From assembly GCA_904419775.1 (NCBI GenBank), contig CAJFSX010000002.1:25327-89326 (forward strand): DNA of 64,000 bases, written 5' to 3'. The DNA is from Candidatus Pararuminococcus gallinarum (GTDB lineage: Bacteria > Bacillota > Clostridia > Oscillospirales > Ruminococcaceae). The notes below the pieces were generated by a model. That model worked only from the letters and a program-made list of their open reading frames with translations, did not search any database and was not told the origin of the DNA. Below, in pieces: positions 32,468 to 42,452 of this stretch (positions within the stretch are counted from its first letter, which is position 1; each line of letters starts with the position of its first letter). Both the position numbers and the translations under genes were made by a program.

Positions 32468-33544
32468 TTAAAACTCGATGTTCACCAGTTCCACCCCTGT
32501 GTAATAATGGGTGAGAATTTCGATATAGTCGCTGCCCTGCCGGGCCATATAGTCGGCCCCGTATTGGCTGAGCCCCACTCCATGGCCATAACCTTTGACA
32601 AGGAAGGTGAAGTTTCCATTTTCATAGGATACGGTGAAATTGGGGGAACGAAGCCCAAACAAATTCCGCACCTGGGAGCCGGTGAGGGTTTGATCTCCTA
32701 TAGAAATAGAAAGCACGGTGCCGCTGTCAGAGAGGGAATCGGTCTGAAACCACTTTTTTTCACTGGGATCCAGCTGGATTTCAGGGTAGGCGGTGATCAG
32801 AATCTGCTGCACTTCCTCTTTGGAAAGGGTAACGACAGATTCATAGCCTGGGGCAATGGCGTCTCCGCTGCTTTCCACGCTTTTGAGATAGTCGCAGCTG
32901 GAAGTCCAGATATTCTCACTATTCTCGGTCATACCGGAGGAAATGGCATGATAGGCTGCCACAATGGGGTAGTCGTCGTAAGCCAAGCCAATGTGGAGCA
33001 CCTGGTCTACGGCCTCCTCAATCTTTCCATAATACAGGTCAAAGTTGTCCCCAAAACGCCCTTTGGCCTGCTGCTTGGTCACGTATCCCCGCCAGTTGCT
33101 GGGATCTGCGGAAAAGTCGGCGCCCTTGAGGGACTCGTCTGGGGAGTGCTTCTGCTGATCCCGCAGCCGTAGGGCATAGGTGTGGGCTGCCACCGCCTGG
33201 GCCTTCAGCGCTTCGGTGTGAAAGGTAGGAGGCATTTCGGCACAGACAGCGCCAATGACATAATCCCGCTCCGAGACCTTGTTTACTTTGCCGGTACTCT
33301 CGTCCAGAATCTGGAAATAGCCGTCGCTGTGCCATACTCCGGCCTCGGCTAGAGTAGCCAGGGAATCATCTTCTTGGGCTTGCGTATCCGTTTCAATGGA
33401 GGCGGACTGCCCTTCGGAGGAAATGGCAAGTCCTGCTTGATTCACATCCGGCGAAGGGCTGGATATCCCAACCAGCGCCAGCATGGGGATGGTAAAAAGC
33501 ATAAGGGAGAGCAAGCATACAAAACAAATCTTCCATTTGAACAT
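32468..33544 (-). CDS. spoIID: Stage II sporulation protein D (SpoIID/LytB)
   Basis: A 358-residue SpoIID: an N-terminal membrane anchor (FKWKICFVCLLSLMLF), a linker, then the SpoIID lytic transglycosylase domain. Marks: YVIGAVCAEMPPTFHTEAL (the catalytic Glu in AEMPP), AQAVAAHTYALRL, and the conserved C-terminal GYGHGVGLSQYGA. It remodels peptidoglycan during engulfment of the forespore. The start at 33544 follows AAGGGA; a longer frame to 33694 lacks a site. Its partners spoIIP and spoIIM are not in the window. Confidence 0.93.
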   Translation of the reverse strand: MFKWKICFVCLLSLMLFTIPMLALVGISSPSPDVNQAGLAISSEGQSASIETDTQAQEDDSLATLAEAGVWHSDGYFQILDESTGKVNKVSERDYVIGAVCAEMPPTFHTEALKAQAVAAHTYALRLRDQQKHSPDESLKGADFSADPSNWRGYVTKQQAKGRFGDNFDLYYGKIEEAVDQVLHIGLAYDDYPIVAAYHAISSGMTENSENIWTSSCDYLKSVESSGDAIAPGYESVVTLSKEEVQQILITAYPEIQLDPSEKKWFQTDSLSDSGTVLSISIGDQTLTGSQVRNLFGLRSPNFTVSYENGNFTFLVKGYGHGVGLSQYGADYMARQGSDYIEILTHYYTGVELVNIEF

Positions 33545-33721
33545 CAAAGATCCCTTGCCTTTCATTTTGATGAGGCTTTTATTGAAAGAACATGAGTAGG
33601 AATCCTTCATAAAATGCGAGAAAATAATGCGATTTCTCGGAAGAATGCCTAAAATTCGAGGATAGTTTGCATGATTAGATAGACGATTATGCATATTCTT
33701 AAGCGAAAAACAGGAAAATTG

Positions 33722-33750
33722 TTGACTTTATTATAGGGTGGGGATAAAAT
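33722..33750 (+). promoter_or_regulatory. Promoter of citrate synthase
   Basis: TTGACT (33722-33727), a 17-base spacer and TAAAAT (33745-33750). Confidence 0.6.
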
Positions 33751-33768
33751 ATTTTTATAAAGTTTGAC

Positions 33769-33791
33769 AGGCCCGCCCTGACGGCGGGCCT
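33769..33791 (+). other. Hairpin in citrate synthase leader
   Basis: AGGCCCGCC pairs with GGCGGGCCT around CTGAC, located between the promoter and the gene; followed by TTGTATAAAATAAAAAT. It could attenuate transcription or belong to an older terminator; a clean T run is missing. Confidence 0.55.
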
Positions 33792-33816
33792 TTGTATAAA
33801 ATAAAAATAAGGAAGA

Positions 33817-35208
33817 ATGGAGTGGGTGAGTGCATTGGATAAGAGCCAGAATGAAAACCTTCTATGGAGCCAGTATGCGGATCGGCTTTGCGGAGAATAT
33901 CGGGAGAACAATCGGATTGCCCCGGAGAATTATGAGCGCATTGATGTCAAGCGGGGACTGCGCAATGCTGATGGAACCGGCGTGGTAGCGGGGCTGACCC
34001 AGATCTGTAATGTACACGGCTACGTCATCGACGAAGGGGAAAAAGCCCCCATCGACGGGGAGCTGACCTACCGGGGCATCAGCATCGGTGACCTGATTGA
34101 CGGATGCACCAGGGAAAACCGTTTTGGTTTTGAGGAAACCATCTACCTGCTGCTGTTTGGCTGTTTGCCCACCCCAGAGGAGCTGCATATCTTTACCCAG
34201 ATCATTGCCCAGTATCGGGAACTGCCTGACGACTTTGTGGAGGATATGATTATCAAGGCGCCCTCTCCCAACGTGATGAACAAGCTGGCGAGAAGTGTCC
34301 TTGCACTCTATTCTTATGACGACACCCCTGAAGATAATTCCTTAGAAAACGTACTGCGTCAGTGTGTCCAGCTCATTGCCAGGCTCCCCAACATCATGGT
34401 GGCCGCCTACCAGGTCAAGCGCCGCAGCTACGACCACAAGAGCATGTACTTTCATATCCCCAAGGAAAGCCAGAGTATTGCGGAGAGTATCCTGTATACC
34501 TTGCGTTCTGATAAGCGCTTTACCGACGAGGAGGCAAAGCTTCTGGACCTTTGCCTGATCCTTCACGCTGAACACGGCGGCGGCAACAACTCCACCTTTA
34601 CCACCCGGGTGCTGACTTCTTCCGGCACCGACACCTATTCGGCCATTGCCGCCGGTATCGGCTCCCTCAAGGGCCCCCGCCACGGCGGCGCCAACCTAAA
34701 GGTCATGGAGATGCTGGAATATATCAAGGAAGGCGTAGAGAATTGGGAGGATGAAGAGGAGGTGCGGGAATTCCTCCGCCGCATCCTCCAGCGGAAAGAG
34801 GGGGACGGCTCCGGCCTGATTTATGGCATCGGCCACGCGGTGTATACAAAAAGCGATCCCCGTGCTATAATATTAAAACGCAATGCCAAGCGGCTGGTGG
34901 AAGGAGGCCCCTTTGAGAGGGAATTCCATCTGCTGCAGCTGGTGGAAAAGCTGGCCCCCGGCGTATTTGCCGAGGTGCGGGGAAGCAATAAGCCCCTGTG
35001 CGCCAATGTGGATCTATATTCTGGTATGGTCTACAAAACGCTGGGCATCCCCCAAGATTTGTTTACCCCCCTCTTCGCCGTTTCCAGAATGCCGGGATGG
35101 TGCGCCCACCGGCTGGAGGAGATGACCACCAACTCCCGCATTATGCGGCCGGCATACAAAAGCATTGCGGCGGCCCAGAAGTATGTGCCGCTGGGGGACA
35201 GAAAATAA
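33817..35208 (+). CDS. gltA: Citrate (Si/2-methylcitrate) synthase
   Basis: A 463-residue citrate synthase joining acetyl-CoA and oxaloacetate. Catalytic blocks: LHAEHGGGNNSTFTTR (His), GPRHGGANLKVMEML (His), and YGIGHAVYTKSDPRA (Asp), with RMPGWCAHRLEEM near the end. It resembles the longer, clostridial citrate/methylcitrate synthases. The start codon is uncertain: ATG 33817 is used, but GTG or TTG codons just downstream may fit the ribosome binding site better. No aconitase or isocitrate dehydrogenase is nearby. Confidence 0.93.
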   Translation: MEWVSALDKSQNENLLWSQYADRLCGEYRENNRIAPENYERIDVKRGLRNADGTGVVAGLTQICNVHGYVIDEGEKAPIDGELTYRGISIGDLIDGCTRENRFGFEETIYLLLFGCLPTPEELHIFTQIIAQYRELPDDFVEDMIIKAPSPNVMNKLARSVLALYSYDDTPEDNSLENVLRQCVQLIARLPNIMVAAYQVKRRSYDHKSMYFHIPKESQSIAESILYTLRSDKRFTDEEAKLLDLCLILHAEHGGGNNSTFTTRVLTSSGTDTYSAIAAGIGSLKGPRHGGANLKVMEMLEYIKEGVENWEDEEEVREFLRRILQRKEGDGSGLIYGIGHAVYTKSDPRAIILKRNAKRLVEGGPFEREFHLLQLVEKLAPGVFAEVRGSNKPLCANVDLYSGMVYKTLGIPQDLFTPLFAVSRMPGWCAHRLEEMTTNSRIMRPAYKSIAAAQKYVPLGDRK

Positions 35209-35227
35209 GGTTCGGAGCTGATCTGTC

Positions 35228-36118
35228 TTGAAATTTAAGGCGTCCCTTTTGGCCTTTTTGCTTTCTTTTCTTATGTTGATGCCGCTGCGGATTTACCTCT
35301 GCCTTTCATCCATTGACCAAGAAACTGGGTTTTATCTGCGGGGACATCCCCTAGGGCTCATTTTTAACATCACATGGATTGCGGTGGTATTGGCGTTGGC
35401 CATCCTGCTTCATATAGGCGGGGAGGAAAGCCGTCATCCGGCGCGGGGAGGAAATAAGCTGACCGGTGTTTTAGGCCTGCTCCTGGGCTTTCTGATGATT
35501 GTGGACAATGTGTCCAGCGGTTTCGGGGATATGGGAGGTTATCTAGATACTCCGGGCAATATGCAGGCCCTTCTGTCGGCGGCGGCAGGTATTCTCGGTT
35601 TTATTAGTGGGCTTGCCTTGGTCTTTTATGGGATGCTGACCCTGTTTGACAGACCGGTGACCGGGATGGTAGCGCCTCTTATGATGCTGCCCGCGGTGTG
35701 GTGTGTGCTCAGGCTGATGTACTACTTTTTGTCCTTCACCAACATCGTCACCATCTCCAACCGACTTCTCCTCATTGTCTTCTTGGCGGTTGCTGCGATG
35801 TTCTTTCTGGGCCATGCCCGTGTGGTTACCAAGGTGGGCAGCAGCCGGGGACGCAAAGGCGCCGTGGCCTATGGCTTCGGCATGGGACTCACCGGGCTGA
35901 TTTACACCGTTTCTAGGACCCTTGCTTCCCTGGTAGGCAGGGATGGGGCTTATGATCCGTTTTCAATGGAAAACCTGCTGTTTTTTGTCTTGGCACTGTA
36001 TGGAGCGGTGTTTGCCCTCTACTCGGTGCAGCAATATTACCGCTCGCTTTCCAGAAGCCGGCAGCGGACGCAGGCTCTGCAGAAATGGGACGGTGTAGAG
36101 GAAATGGACGATTTATAA
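35228..36118 (+). CDS. Integral membrane protein of unknown function
   Basis: A 296-residue protein with about seven or eight hydrophobic segments spread over nearly its whole length and a short charged C-terminus. I do not recognise the family. The start is TTG at 35228, with GGAG about 14 bases upstream. It is 19 bases after citrate synthase, so probably cotranscribed. No signature of a transporter or enzyme was seen. Confidence 0.7.
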   Translation: MKFKASLLAFLLSFLMLMPLRIYLCLSSIDQETGFYLRGHPLGLIFNITWIAVVLALAILLHIGGEESRHPARGGNKLTGVLGLLLGFLMIVDNVSSGFGDMGGYLDTPGNMQALLSAAAGILGFISGLALVFYGMLTLFDRPVTGMVAPLMMLPAVWCVLRLMYYFLSFTNIVTISNRLLLIVFLAVAAMFFLGHARVVTKVGSSRGRKGAVAYGFGMGLTGLIYTVSRTLASLVGRDGAYDPFSMENLLFFVLALYGAVFALYSVQQYYRSLSRSRQRTQALQKWDGVEEMDDL

Positions 36119-36126
36119 AGCAAAAT

Positions 36127-36159
36127 AAAAGCAGCCGTCTAAAAACGGCTGCTTTTTTT
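36127..36159. terminator. Terminator after membrane protein gene
   Basis: AAAAGCAGCCGT pairs with ACGGCTGCTTTT around CTAAAA, then a T run; also usable for the convergent kinase-like gene. Confidence 0.88.
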
Positions 36160-36243
36160 ATATCGAGTATGATAAGATGCGACATTTTTTGTCAGAAAGA
36201 CCAGAAGATATCGCATATCATAGAATGCGGGAATTGGGCCTTA

Positions 36244-37425
36244 CTAATTCCTGAAGTCAATGAGGTCGGAAAAAATCACATTGACAGGAGAGAATTTGTC
36301 CTGAAGATAATCCAGGGAGGAAGCCTGGACATATTCAGGGTATTCGCCGGTATCCCGGATGGGAATGGTGAAGATTACGGTGGTGCCGACGTGCTCCTTG
36401 GAATCGAGGGCGACGGTGCCACCGTGTTCTGTAATGATGAACCTGACCAGGGAAAGACCAATGCCTGCGTCGGCATAGAGCTCACCAGCCGGGTCGAAAG
36501 AAAAGTAAGGATCGAATACCCGAGGGATATAATCGGCGGGGATTCCATATCCTTGATCTTTCACAGATATGATGGCTTGTTTCCCGCTTACCGTACAGGT
36601 GAGGGAAATTTTGTTGTCTTCTTTGGTAAAGCGACAGGCATTAAGCAAAATATTGAGAAGAGCAACAGACAACTTTTCAGGATCGATCAGGGTGATGATC
36701 GGACATTTGGGAACTTCAAAGAAAAAGGGGATATCCAAAGTTTTGATCATCATGGCACAGGCTTCGCAGATATTTTTGATAAATCCCGCCAGATCGGCCC
36801 GTTTAAGGCTTAAAGAACTCAGCCCGTTGGTATAGCGGGTGAGTTCTGTTATATTAGAACAAGCCCGTAGTAATTTGTAGCACATTTTGCGGATGCGGCC
36901 CAGCATCTGACTCGATTTGGGATCTTCCAGAAAGGGAGGACTCTGGGAAAGCATGGATACGATAGAAAAAATGATGTGGACAGGATCCCGGATCTGCGTG
37001 TTAAGTGTGTTGATGAGAATATCTGTCGTCGATTGGGCAAAAACGGTATCTTTAGCGACTGGGATGGTAGGAGGATGGTCGAACACGCAAAGAGCAAACA
37101 GAAAATGTTCCTCTTCCATATAAGGAAGAAAGCGCAGGACCGTTTGAGGGCCAGCAATGGAAGGAACAAAGAAGTCTACGGCTTTTCCTTCTAAAATATT
37201 TTTGGCCAGTTCTTCGCTGCCGCTGGGGATCCATTGGTGAAGGCCTCCGGGGACTTTCAGGCAGGGATGTACCTGATCCGCCACATCGTTGGTCCATAGA
37301 ATATTGAGACCATTGTCAACCAAAACCGCAGGCAGGGTAGAGTGCTGATAAAGCCGTGTCACTGTGTCCATACTTCTTTGCAGGGAATCTGACACATCGG
37401 TGGATGTTGTATACAGAAAGATCAC
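36244..37425 (-). CDS. Orphan histidine-kinase-like protein without phosphoacceptor His
   Basis: A 393-residue cytoplasmic protein: a PAS-like N-terminal part (LPAVLVDNGLNILWTNDV), a HisKA-like helical region, and an HATPase_c domain with N box (LNILLNACRF), G1 (KDQGYGIP), F box (VFDPYFSF) and G2 (GIGLSLVRFIITEHGG). In the H box, NTQIRDPVHIIFS lines up with the usual SHELRTPLNVILG, so Thr143 replaces the His. No response regulator is nearby. The start may be CTG 37416, at ideal distance from a 13-base ribosome binding site, or GTG 37425 as drawn. Confidence 0.85.
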   Translation of the reverse strand: MIFLYTTSTDVSDSLQRSMDTVTRLYQHSTLPAVLVDNGLNILWTNDVADQVHPCLKVPGGLHQWIPSGSEELAKNILEGKAVDFFVPSIAGPQTVLRFLPYMEEEHFLFALCVFDHPPTIPVAKDTVFAQSTTDILINTLNTQIRDPVHIIFSIVSMLSQSPPFLEDPKSSQMLGRIRKMCYKLLRACSNITELTRYTNGLSSLSLKRADLAGFIKNICEACAMMIKTLDIPFFFEVPKCPIITLIDPEKLSVALLNILLNACRFTKEDNKISLTCTVSGKQAIISVKDQGYGIPADYIPRVFDPYFSFDPAGELYADAGIGLSLVRFIITEHGGTVALDSKEHVGTTVIFTIPIRDTGEYPEYVQASSLDYLQDKFSPVNVIFSDLIDFRN

Positions 37426-37479
37426 CTCCTTTTACCCAATTTCTATTATATACTTGTCCCTTATCAGATGTAAACTAGA

Positions 37480-37488
37480 TTTGTCGAA
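37480..37488 (+). promoter_or_regulatory. Spo0A-box-like site upstream of kinase-like gene
   Basis: TTTGTCGAA, an exact match to the extended 0A-box core, lies 55-64 bases upstream of the kinase-like start. An orphan kinase-like gene near a 0A box would suit the sporulation phosphorelay, but the match alone is weak evidence. Confidence 0.4.
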
Positions 37489-37784
37489 TTATGTAGAAAA
37501 ACATCGAAATTCGGAGGAATGGGAAAAACTGTAAATGTAGGAAGGTAATCGACAGTTCCCGCTAAAAAGAACGGTTAGACGACCAAACCGACAGGTTTCA
37601 TCTCTTAGCATTTTTTGCGCTGTATATTAAAGTGCCGCAAAACTTAGTATCTCCCCCAAAAGGGAAAAAACCGGTGGAAATATCTGACCTGAGAATTTGT
37701 CGTCATTTTCACAAACTGCCGGAAAAGTCCGGGAAAAAGCGACAAAAATTGTATGAAGTTTTTGCATCTTTTCGGGGAGAAAGG
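37489..37784. other. Intergenic stretch upstream of gap
   Basis: About 300 bases without a gene. It contains a possible fold: TTTGTCG (37696-37702) pairs with CGACAAA (37740-37746), enclosing CCGGA-AAAG-TCCGG (37719-37732). It lies within the region leading to the gap promoter. No known regulatory RNA was recognised. Confidence 0.4.
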
Positions 37785-38872
<1,088 letters not shown>

Positions 38873-38883
38873 CTTGGTTTTTT

Positions 38884-38911
38884 AAAAAGGAGCGCTGCGG
38901 CGCTCCTTTTT
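38884..38911 (+). terminator. Terminator after gap
   Basis: AAAAAGGAGCGC pairs with GCGCTCCTTTTT around TGCG. Confidence 0.88.
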
Positions 38912-39149
38912 TATGCAGTGAAATGGAAATAAATTACATTTAAAGTAATTGTATCCAACTGATTTCGACATAGGAATCGTTATATAATAAATAGGCTTTT
39001 TTAATTTTTGTGTTTAGATAAAATTGGGGGTCCAATAGTGGAAAAGTAAACCGGTGAGATGCTCGAAAATGGGCTTTCTTATTTGGCGAAAATCCACAAT
39101 TTTGTTATTTTGTCATATAGATTATTAAGAAATTTTACACAATGACCAA
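38912..39149. other. AT-rich upstream region of the glycogen operon
   Basis: No gene. A core Spo0A-like heptamer lies on the minus strand (TGTCGAA, 38970-38964), about 180 bases before the glgB -35. Position and single match make it weak. Confidence 0.35.
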
Positions 39150-39178
39150 TTGAAATCACTTTAGAATGCTGTTAGAAT
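39150..39178 (+). promoter_or_regulatory. Promoter of glycogen operon
   Basis: TTGAAA (39150-39155), a 17-base spacer and TAGAAT (39173-39178), 28 bases before glgB. Confidence 0.65.
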
Positions 39179-39206
39179 AAAGATAATAGCAAAGGGGGAG
39201 AGAACG

Positions 39207-41210
39207 ATGGCCAATACATCTAAAAAGAACAATGTGCCGCTCTATTTCTTCCATCAGGGCACCAACTTCAAAGCCTACGAGTATTTGGGTGCCCATCCGG
39301 CCAAACGGGGGCGTTCTGAGGGCGCGGTTTTCCGCACCTGGGCCCCCAATGCCCAGAGCGTTTCTATTGTCGGGGACTTTAATGACTGGAATCCTGAGAA
39401 GCACCCGATGAAAAAACTTAACGATGCGGGCACATGGGAGGGTTTTGTCCCCCGGGTCAAACAGTTTGATACCTATAAATACTGTATTATCACCCCCCAG
39501 GGCAAACAAATCCTCAAGGCGGATCCTTACGCCTTCCACAGCGAAACCCGCCCCTACACCGGTTCCAAATTTTATGATATTTCCGGCTTTGTATGGGGGG
39601 ATGAAAAATGGATCCAAGCCCAAAAAGAGGCAAACCACTATCAGCAGCCCATCAATATCTATGAGATGCATTTTGGCTCCTGGAGGCAGAAGGAGAACGG
39701 AGATCCATACGCCTATGATGAGCTGGCGGAGCAGCTGGTGCCCTATCTTAAGGAAATGGGCTATACCCATGTGGAGCTGATGCCCTTGGCGGAATATCCC
39801 TTTGATGGCTCCTGGGGATACCAGGTGACAGGATACTATGCCCCCACCTCCCGTTATGGAGAACCCAAGGGTTTGATGTCTTTCATCAACACTCTGCATA
39901 AAAACAAAATCGGTGTCATTATGGATTGGGTCCCGGCCCACTTCCCCAAGGACGAGCACGGCCTCTATGAATTTGACGGCGGTTACTGTTATGAATACAG
40001 CGATATTCAGAAGCGGGAGCACAGCCATTGGGGTACCCGCATTTTTGACTTTGGGCGCAATGAGGTTATCAGCTTTTTGGTTTCCAACGCTATGTTCTGG
40101 GTAGAAAAGTACCATGTTGACGGCATCCGTGTAGATGCGGTAGCGTCCATGCTCTACCTGGATTATGGAAAGGAGGACTGGGAGTGGACGCCCAATGTCA
40201 ACGGCGGTCGGGAGAATCTGGAAGCCGTGGAATTTCTGCGTACCCTCAACAAAGCTGTTCTTACAGAGCATCCGGAAGTGATGATGATCGCCGAGGAATC
40301 TACGGCGTGGCCTTTGGTCACCAAACCAACCTTTGTAGGGGGATTGGGATTCAATTTCAAATGGAACATGGGCTGGATGAACGACATGATTGCCTATATG
40401 TCCTTGGATCCCTTGTTCCGTTGTTATAACCACGACAAGATCACCTTCAGCCTCTGCTATGCCTTTGCGGAAAACTTTATCCTCCCCATCTCCCATGATG
40501 AGGTGGTCCATGGCAAATGTTCCCTCATCAATAAGATGCCGGGGGAATATGAGCAGAAGTTTGCCGGCGTCAGGGCTTTCCTGGGCTATATGTACTCTCA
40601 TCCAGGAAAGAAACTCCTCTTCATGGGGCAGGAATTCGGCCAATTTATTGAATGGGATTACAAGAAGGGTTTGGACTGGATGCTGCTGGACTATCCCATG
40701 CATCAAAAACTGCGGGATTATGTCAAGGAGCTCAACCACTTCTATCTGAAAACAAAACCACTGTGGCAGGTGGACGACAGCTGGGATGGTTTCACCTGGA
40801 TTTCTCATGATGACAACACCCAGAATATTATTGCCTTCAGGCGCATAGATGAGAAGGGGGACGAGATTGTCGTCGTCTGTAATTTCGCCCCTGTCAAGCG
40901 GGAGCATTACCGTATTGGTGTTCCTGATTATTGCACCTTTAAGGAGCTGTTAAACTCCGACGATGTCCGTTTTGGCGGTACCGGAGTTTCAAATAAAGAA
41001 CCTGTCAAGGTGGAGGACATTCCTCTGCACGGCTATGAAACCTCAATGGAAATCACGATTCCCCCGATGTCCACCGTTTACTTTAAAGGCCTGCGCAAGA
41101 GAAAACGGTCTAAGGTAAAGGTGTCGGCGGTACAGGTGAAGGATGAGAAAAAGCCGGCCAGGAAAAAGAAAAAGGAATCTGCAAAACAGGAAGACCCGCA
41201 AGCCCAATAG
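39207..41210 (+). CDS. glgB: 1,4-alpha-glucan branching enzyme GlgB
   Basis: A 667-residue GH13 branching enzyme. An N-terminal CBM48 region (GAVFRTWAPNAQSVSIVGDF) precedes the barrel with conserved blocks: MDWVPAHFPKDEHGL, GIRVDAVASMLYLDYG (Asp nucleophile), MMIAEESTAWP (acid/base Glu) and LPISHDEVVHGK. The last 30 residues are a Lys-rich tail. First gene of glgB-C-D-A. GlgC starts at 41238; another ATG directly at the stop is not preferred. Confidence 0.96.
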   Translation: MANTSKKNNVPLYFFHQGTNFKAYEYLGAHPAKRGRSEGAVFRTWAPNAQSVSIVGDFNDWNPEKHPMKKLNDAGTWEGFVPRVKQFDTYKYCIITPQGKQILKADPYAFHSETRPYTGSKFYDISGFVWGDEKWIQAQKEANHYQQPINIYEMHFGSWRQKENGDPYAYDELAEQLVPYLKEMGYTHVELMPLAEYPFDGSWGYQVTGYYAPTSRYGEPKGLMSFINTLHKNKIGVIMDWVPAHFPKDEHGLYEFDGGYCYEYSDIQKREHSHWGTRIFDFGRNEVISFLVSNAMFWVEKYHVDGIRVDAVASMLYLDYGKEDWEWTPNVNGGRENLEAVEFLRTLNKAVLTEHPEVMMIAEESTAWPLVTKPTFVGGLGFNFKWNMGWMNDMIAYMSLDPLFRCYNHDKITFSLCYAFAENFILPISHDEVVHGKCSLINKMPGEYEQKFAGVRAFLGYMYSHPGKKLLFMGQEFGQFIEWDYKKGLDWMLLDYPMHQKLRDYVKELNHFYLKTKPLWQVDDSWDGFTWISHDDNTQNIIAFRRIDEKGDEIVVVCNFAPVKREHYRIGVPDYCTFKELLNSDDVRFGGTGVSNKEPVKVEDIPLHGYETSMEITIPPMSTVYFKGLRKRKRSKVKVSAVQVKDEKKPARKKKKESAKQEDPQAQ

Positions 41211-41237
41211 ATGTTAGGAAAGATTGGAGGCCATCAT

Positions 41238-42449
41238 ATGTTTCGCAAAAAGGAAATGATCGCAATGCTTTTGGCGGGCGGACAGGGCAGCCGGCTCTAT
41301 GCGCTGACCAGAAACCTGGCCAAGCCTGCCGTACCTTACGGTGGAAAATATCGGATTATTGATTTCCCGCTGTCCAACTGTGTCAATTCAGGCATTGATA
41401 CAGTTGGCGTACTGACCCAGTATCAGCCCTTGGTCCTGAATGAGTACATCGGAAATGGACAGCCCTGGGATCTGGACCGGATCAACGGCGGCGTCTATGT
41501 GCTGCCCCCGTACCAGAAGAGCAAAGGCTCCGACTGGTATACGGGAACAGCGAATGCTATCTATCAGAATATTCCCTTTATTGAGCGGTATGATCCGGAG
41601 TATGTGGTTGTTCTCTCCGGCGACCATATTTACAAGATGGATTATTCCAAGATGCTCGCTTACCACAAGCAAAACAATGCCGACTGCACCATTGCAGTAC
41701 TGGAGGTCCCCATGGAAGAGGCATCCCGCTTCGGCATCATGAACTGCAATGAGGATATGAGCATCTACGAATTTGAGGAAAAGCCACCGGTGCCAAAGAG
41801 CAATCTGGCGTCCATGGGCATTTACATCTTCACCTGGTCCAAGATGAAAAAATATCTGGAGGAGGATGAACAAGACCCCAATTCCTCCAAGGACTTCGGT
41901 AAAAACATTCTGCCCAAGATGCTGGCGGATGGCCAGCGGATGTTCGCTTGGCCCTTTGACGGGTACTGGAAGGATGTAGGAACCATTGATAGCCTGTGGG
42001 AAGCCAATATGGACCTGCTCGATCCCAATGTTCCTCTGGATCTGCGGGATCCCAGCTGGAGAATCTATGCAAGAAACCCCATCATGCCTCCCCATTACAT
42101 AGCCAAAGGCGCGGTCGTACAGGATTCCATGGTGACCGAAGGCTGCAAGATTGAGGGAACGGTGGACTTTTCCGTCCTCTTTGCCGGTGTCACGGTAGAG
42201 CAGGGCGCTGTCGTTCGGGACAGCATCGTCATGCCAGGATCTGTGATTAAGGCGGGCGCAGTGGTGGAATACGCTATTGTAGCGGAAGACTGTGTCGTCG
42301 GCGAAGGCGCCCATGTAGGCAGACGGCCAGAAGAAACGGAAGACAAGGACGCTTGGGGTGTAGCGGTCATCGGCGCTGGAGTAAGAATTGGCGCTGGCGT
42401 GCAGGTTGGCCCCAAAGCGATGGTTGAACGGGATATTTTGGAGGTGTAA
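41238..42449 (+). CDS. glgC: Glucose-1-phosphate adenylyltransferase GlgC
   Basis: A 403-residue ADP-glucose pyrophosphorylase. The opening [19 protein letters not shown] is the nucleotidyltransferase loop, followed by [20 protein letters not shown], and a left-handed beta-helix C-terminal part with hexapeptide repeats ([19 protein letters not shown]). GGAGG lies 7 bases before the ATG at 41238; an upstream ATG at 41211 has no site. It makes ADP-glucose for GlgA, probably together with GlgD. Confidence 0.95.
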   Translation: MFRKKEMIAMLLAGGQGSRLYALTRNLAKPAVPYGGKYRIIDFPLSNCVNSGIDTVGVLTQYQPLVLNEYIGNGQPWDLDRINGGVYVLPPYQKSKGSDWYTGTANAIYQNIPFIERYDPEYVVVLSGDHIYKMDYSKMLAYHKQNNADCTIAVLEVPMEEASRFGIMNCNEDMSIYEFEEKPPVPKSNLASMGIYIFTWSKMKKYLEEDEQDPNSSKDFGKNILPKMLADGQRMFAWPFDGYWKDVGTIDSLWEANMDLLDPNVPLDLRDPSWRIYARNPIMPPHYIAKGAVVQDSMVTEGCKIEGTVDFSVLFAGVTVEQGAVVRDSIVMPGSVIKAGAVVEYAIVAEDCVVGEGAHVGRRPEETEDKDAWGVAVIGAGVRIGAGVQVGPKAMVERDILEV

Positions 42450-42452
42450 GCG

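Noticed and set aside
39156..40907. 583-codon frame antisense to glgB
   Set aside because: Shadow of glgB, whose catalytic motifs are complete on the other strand.
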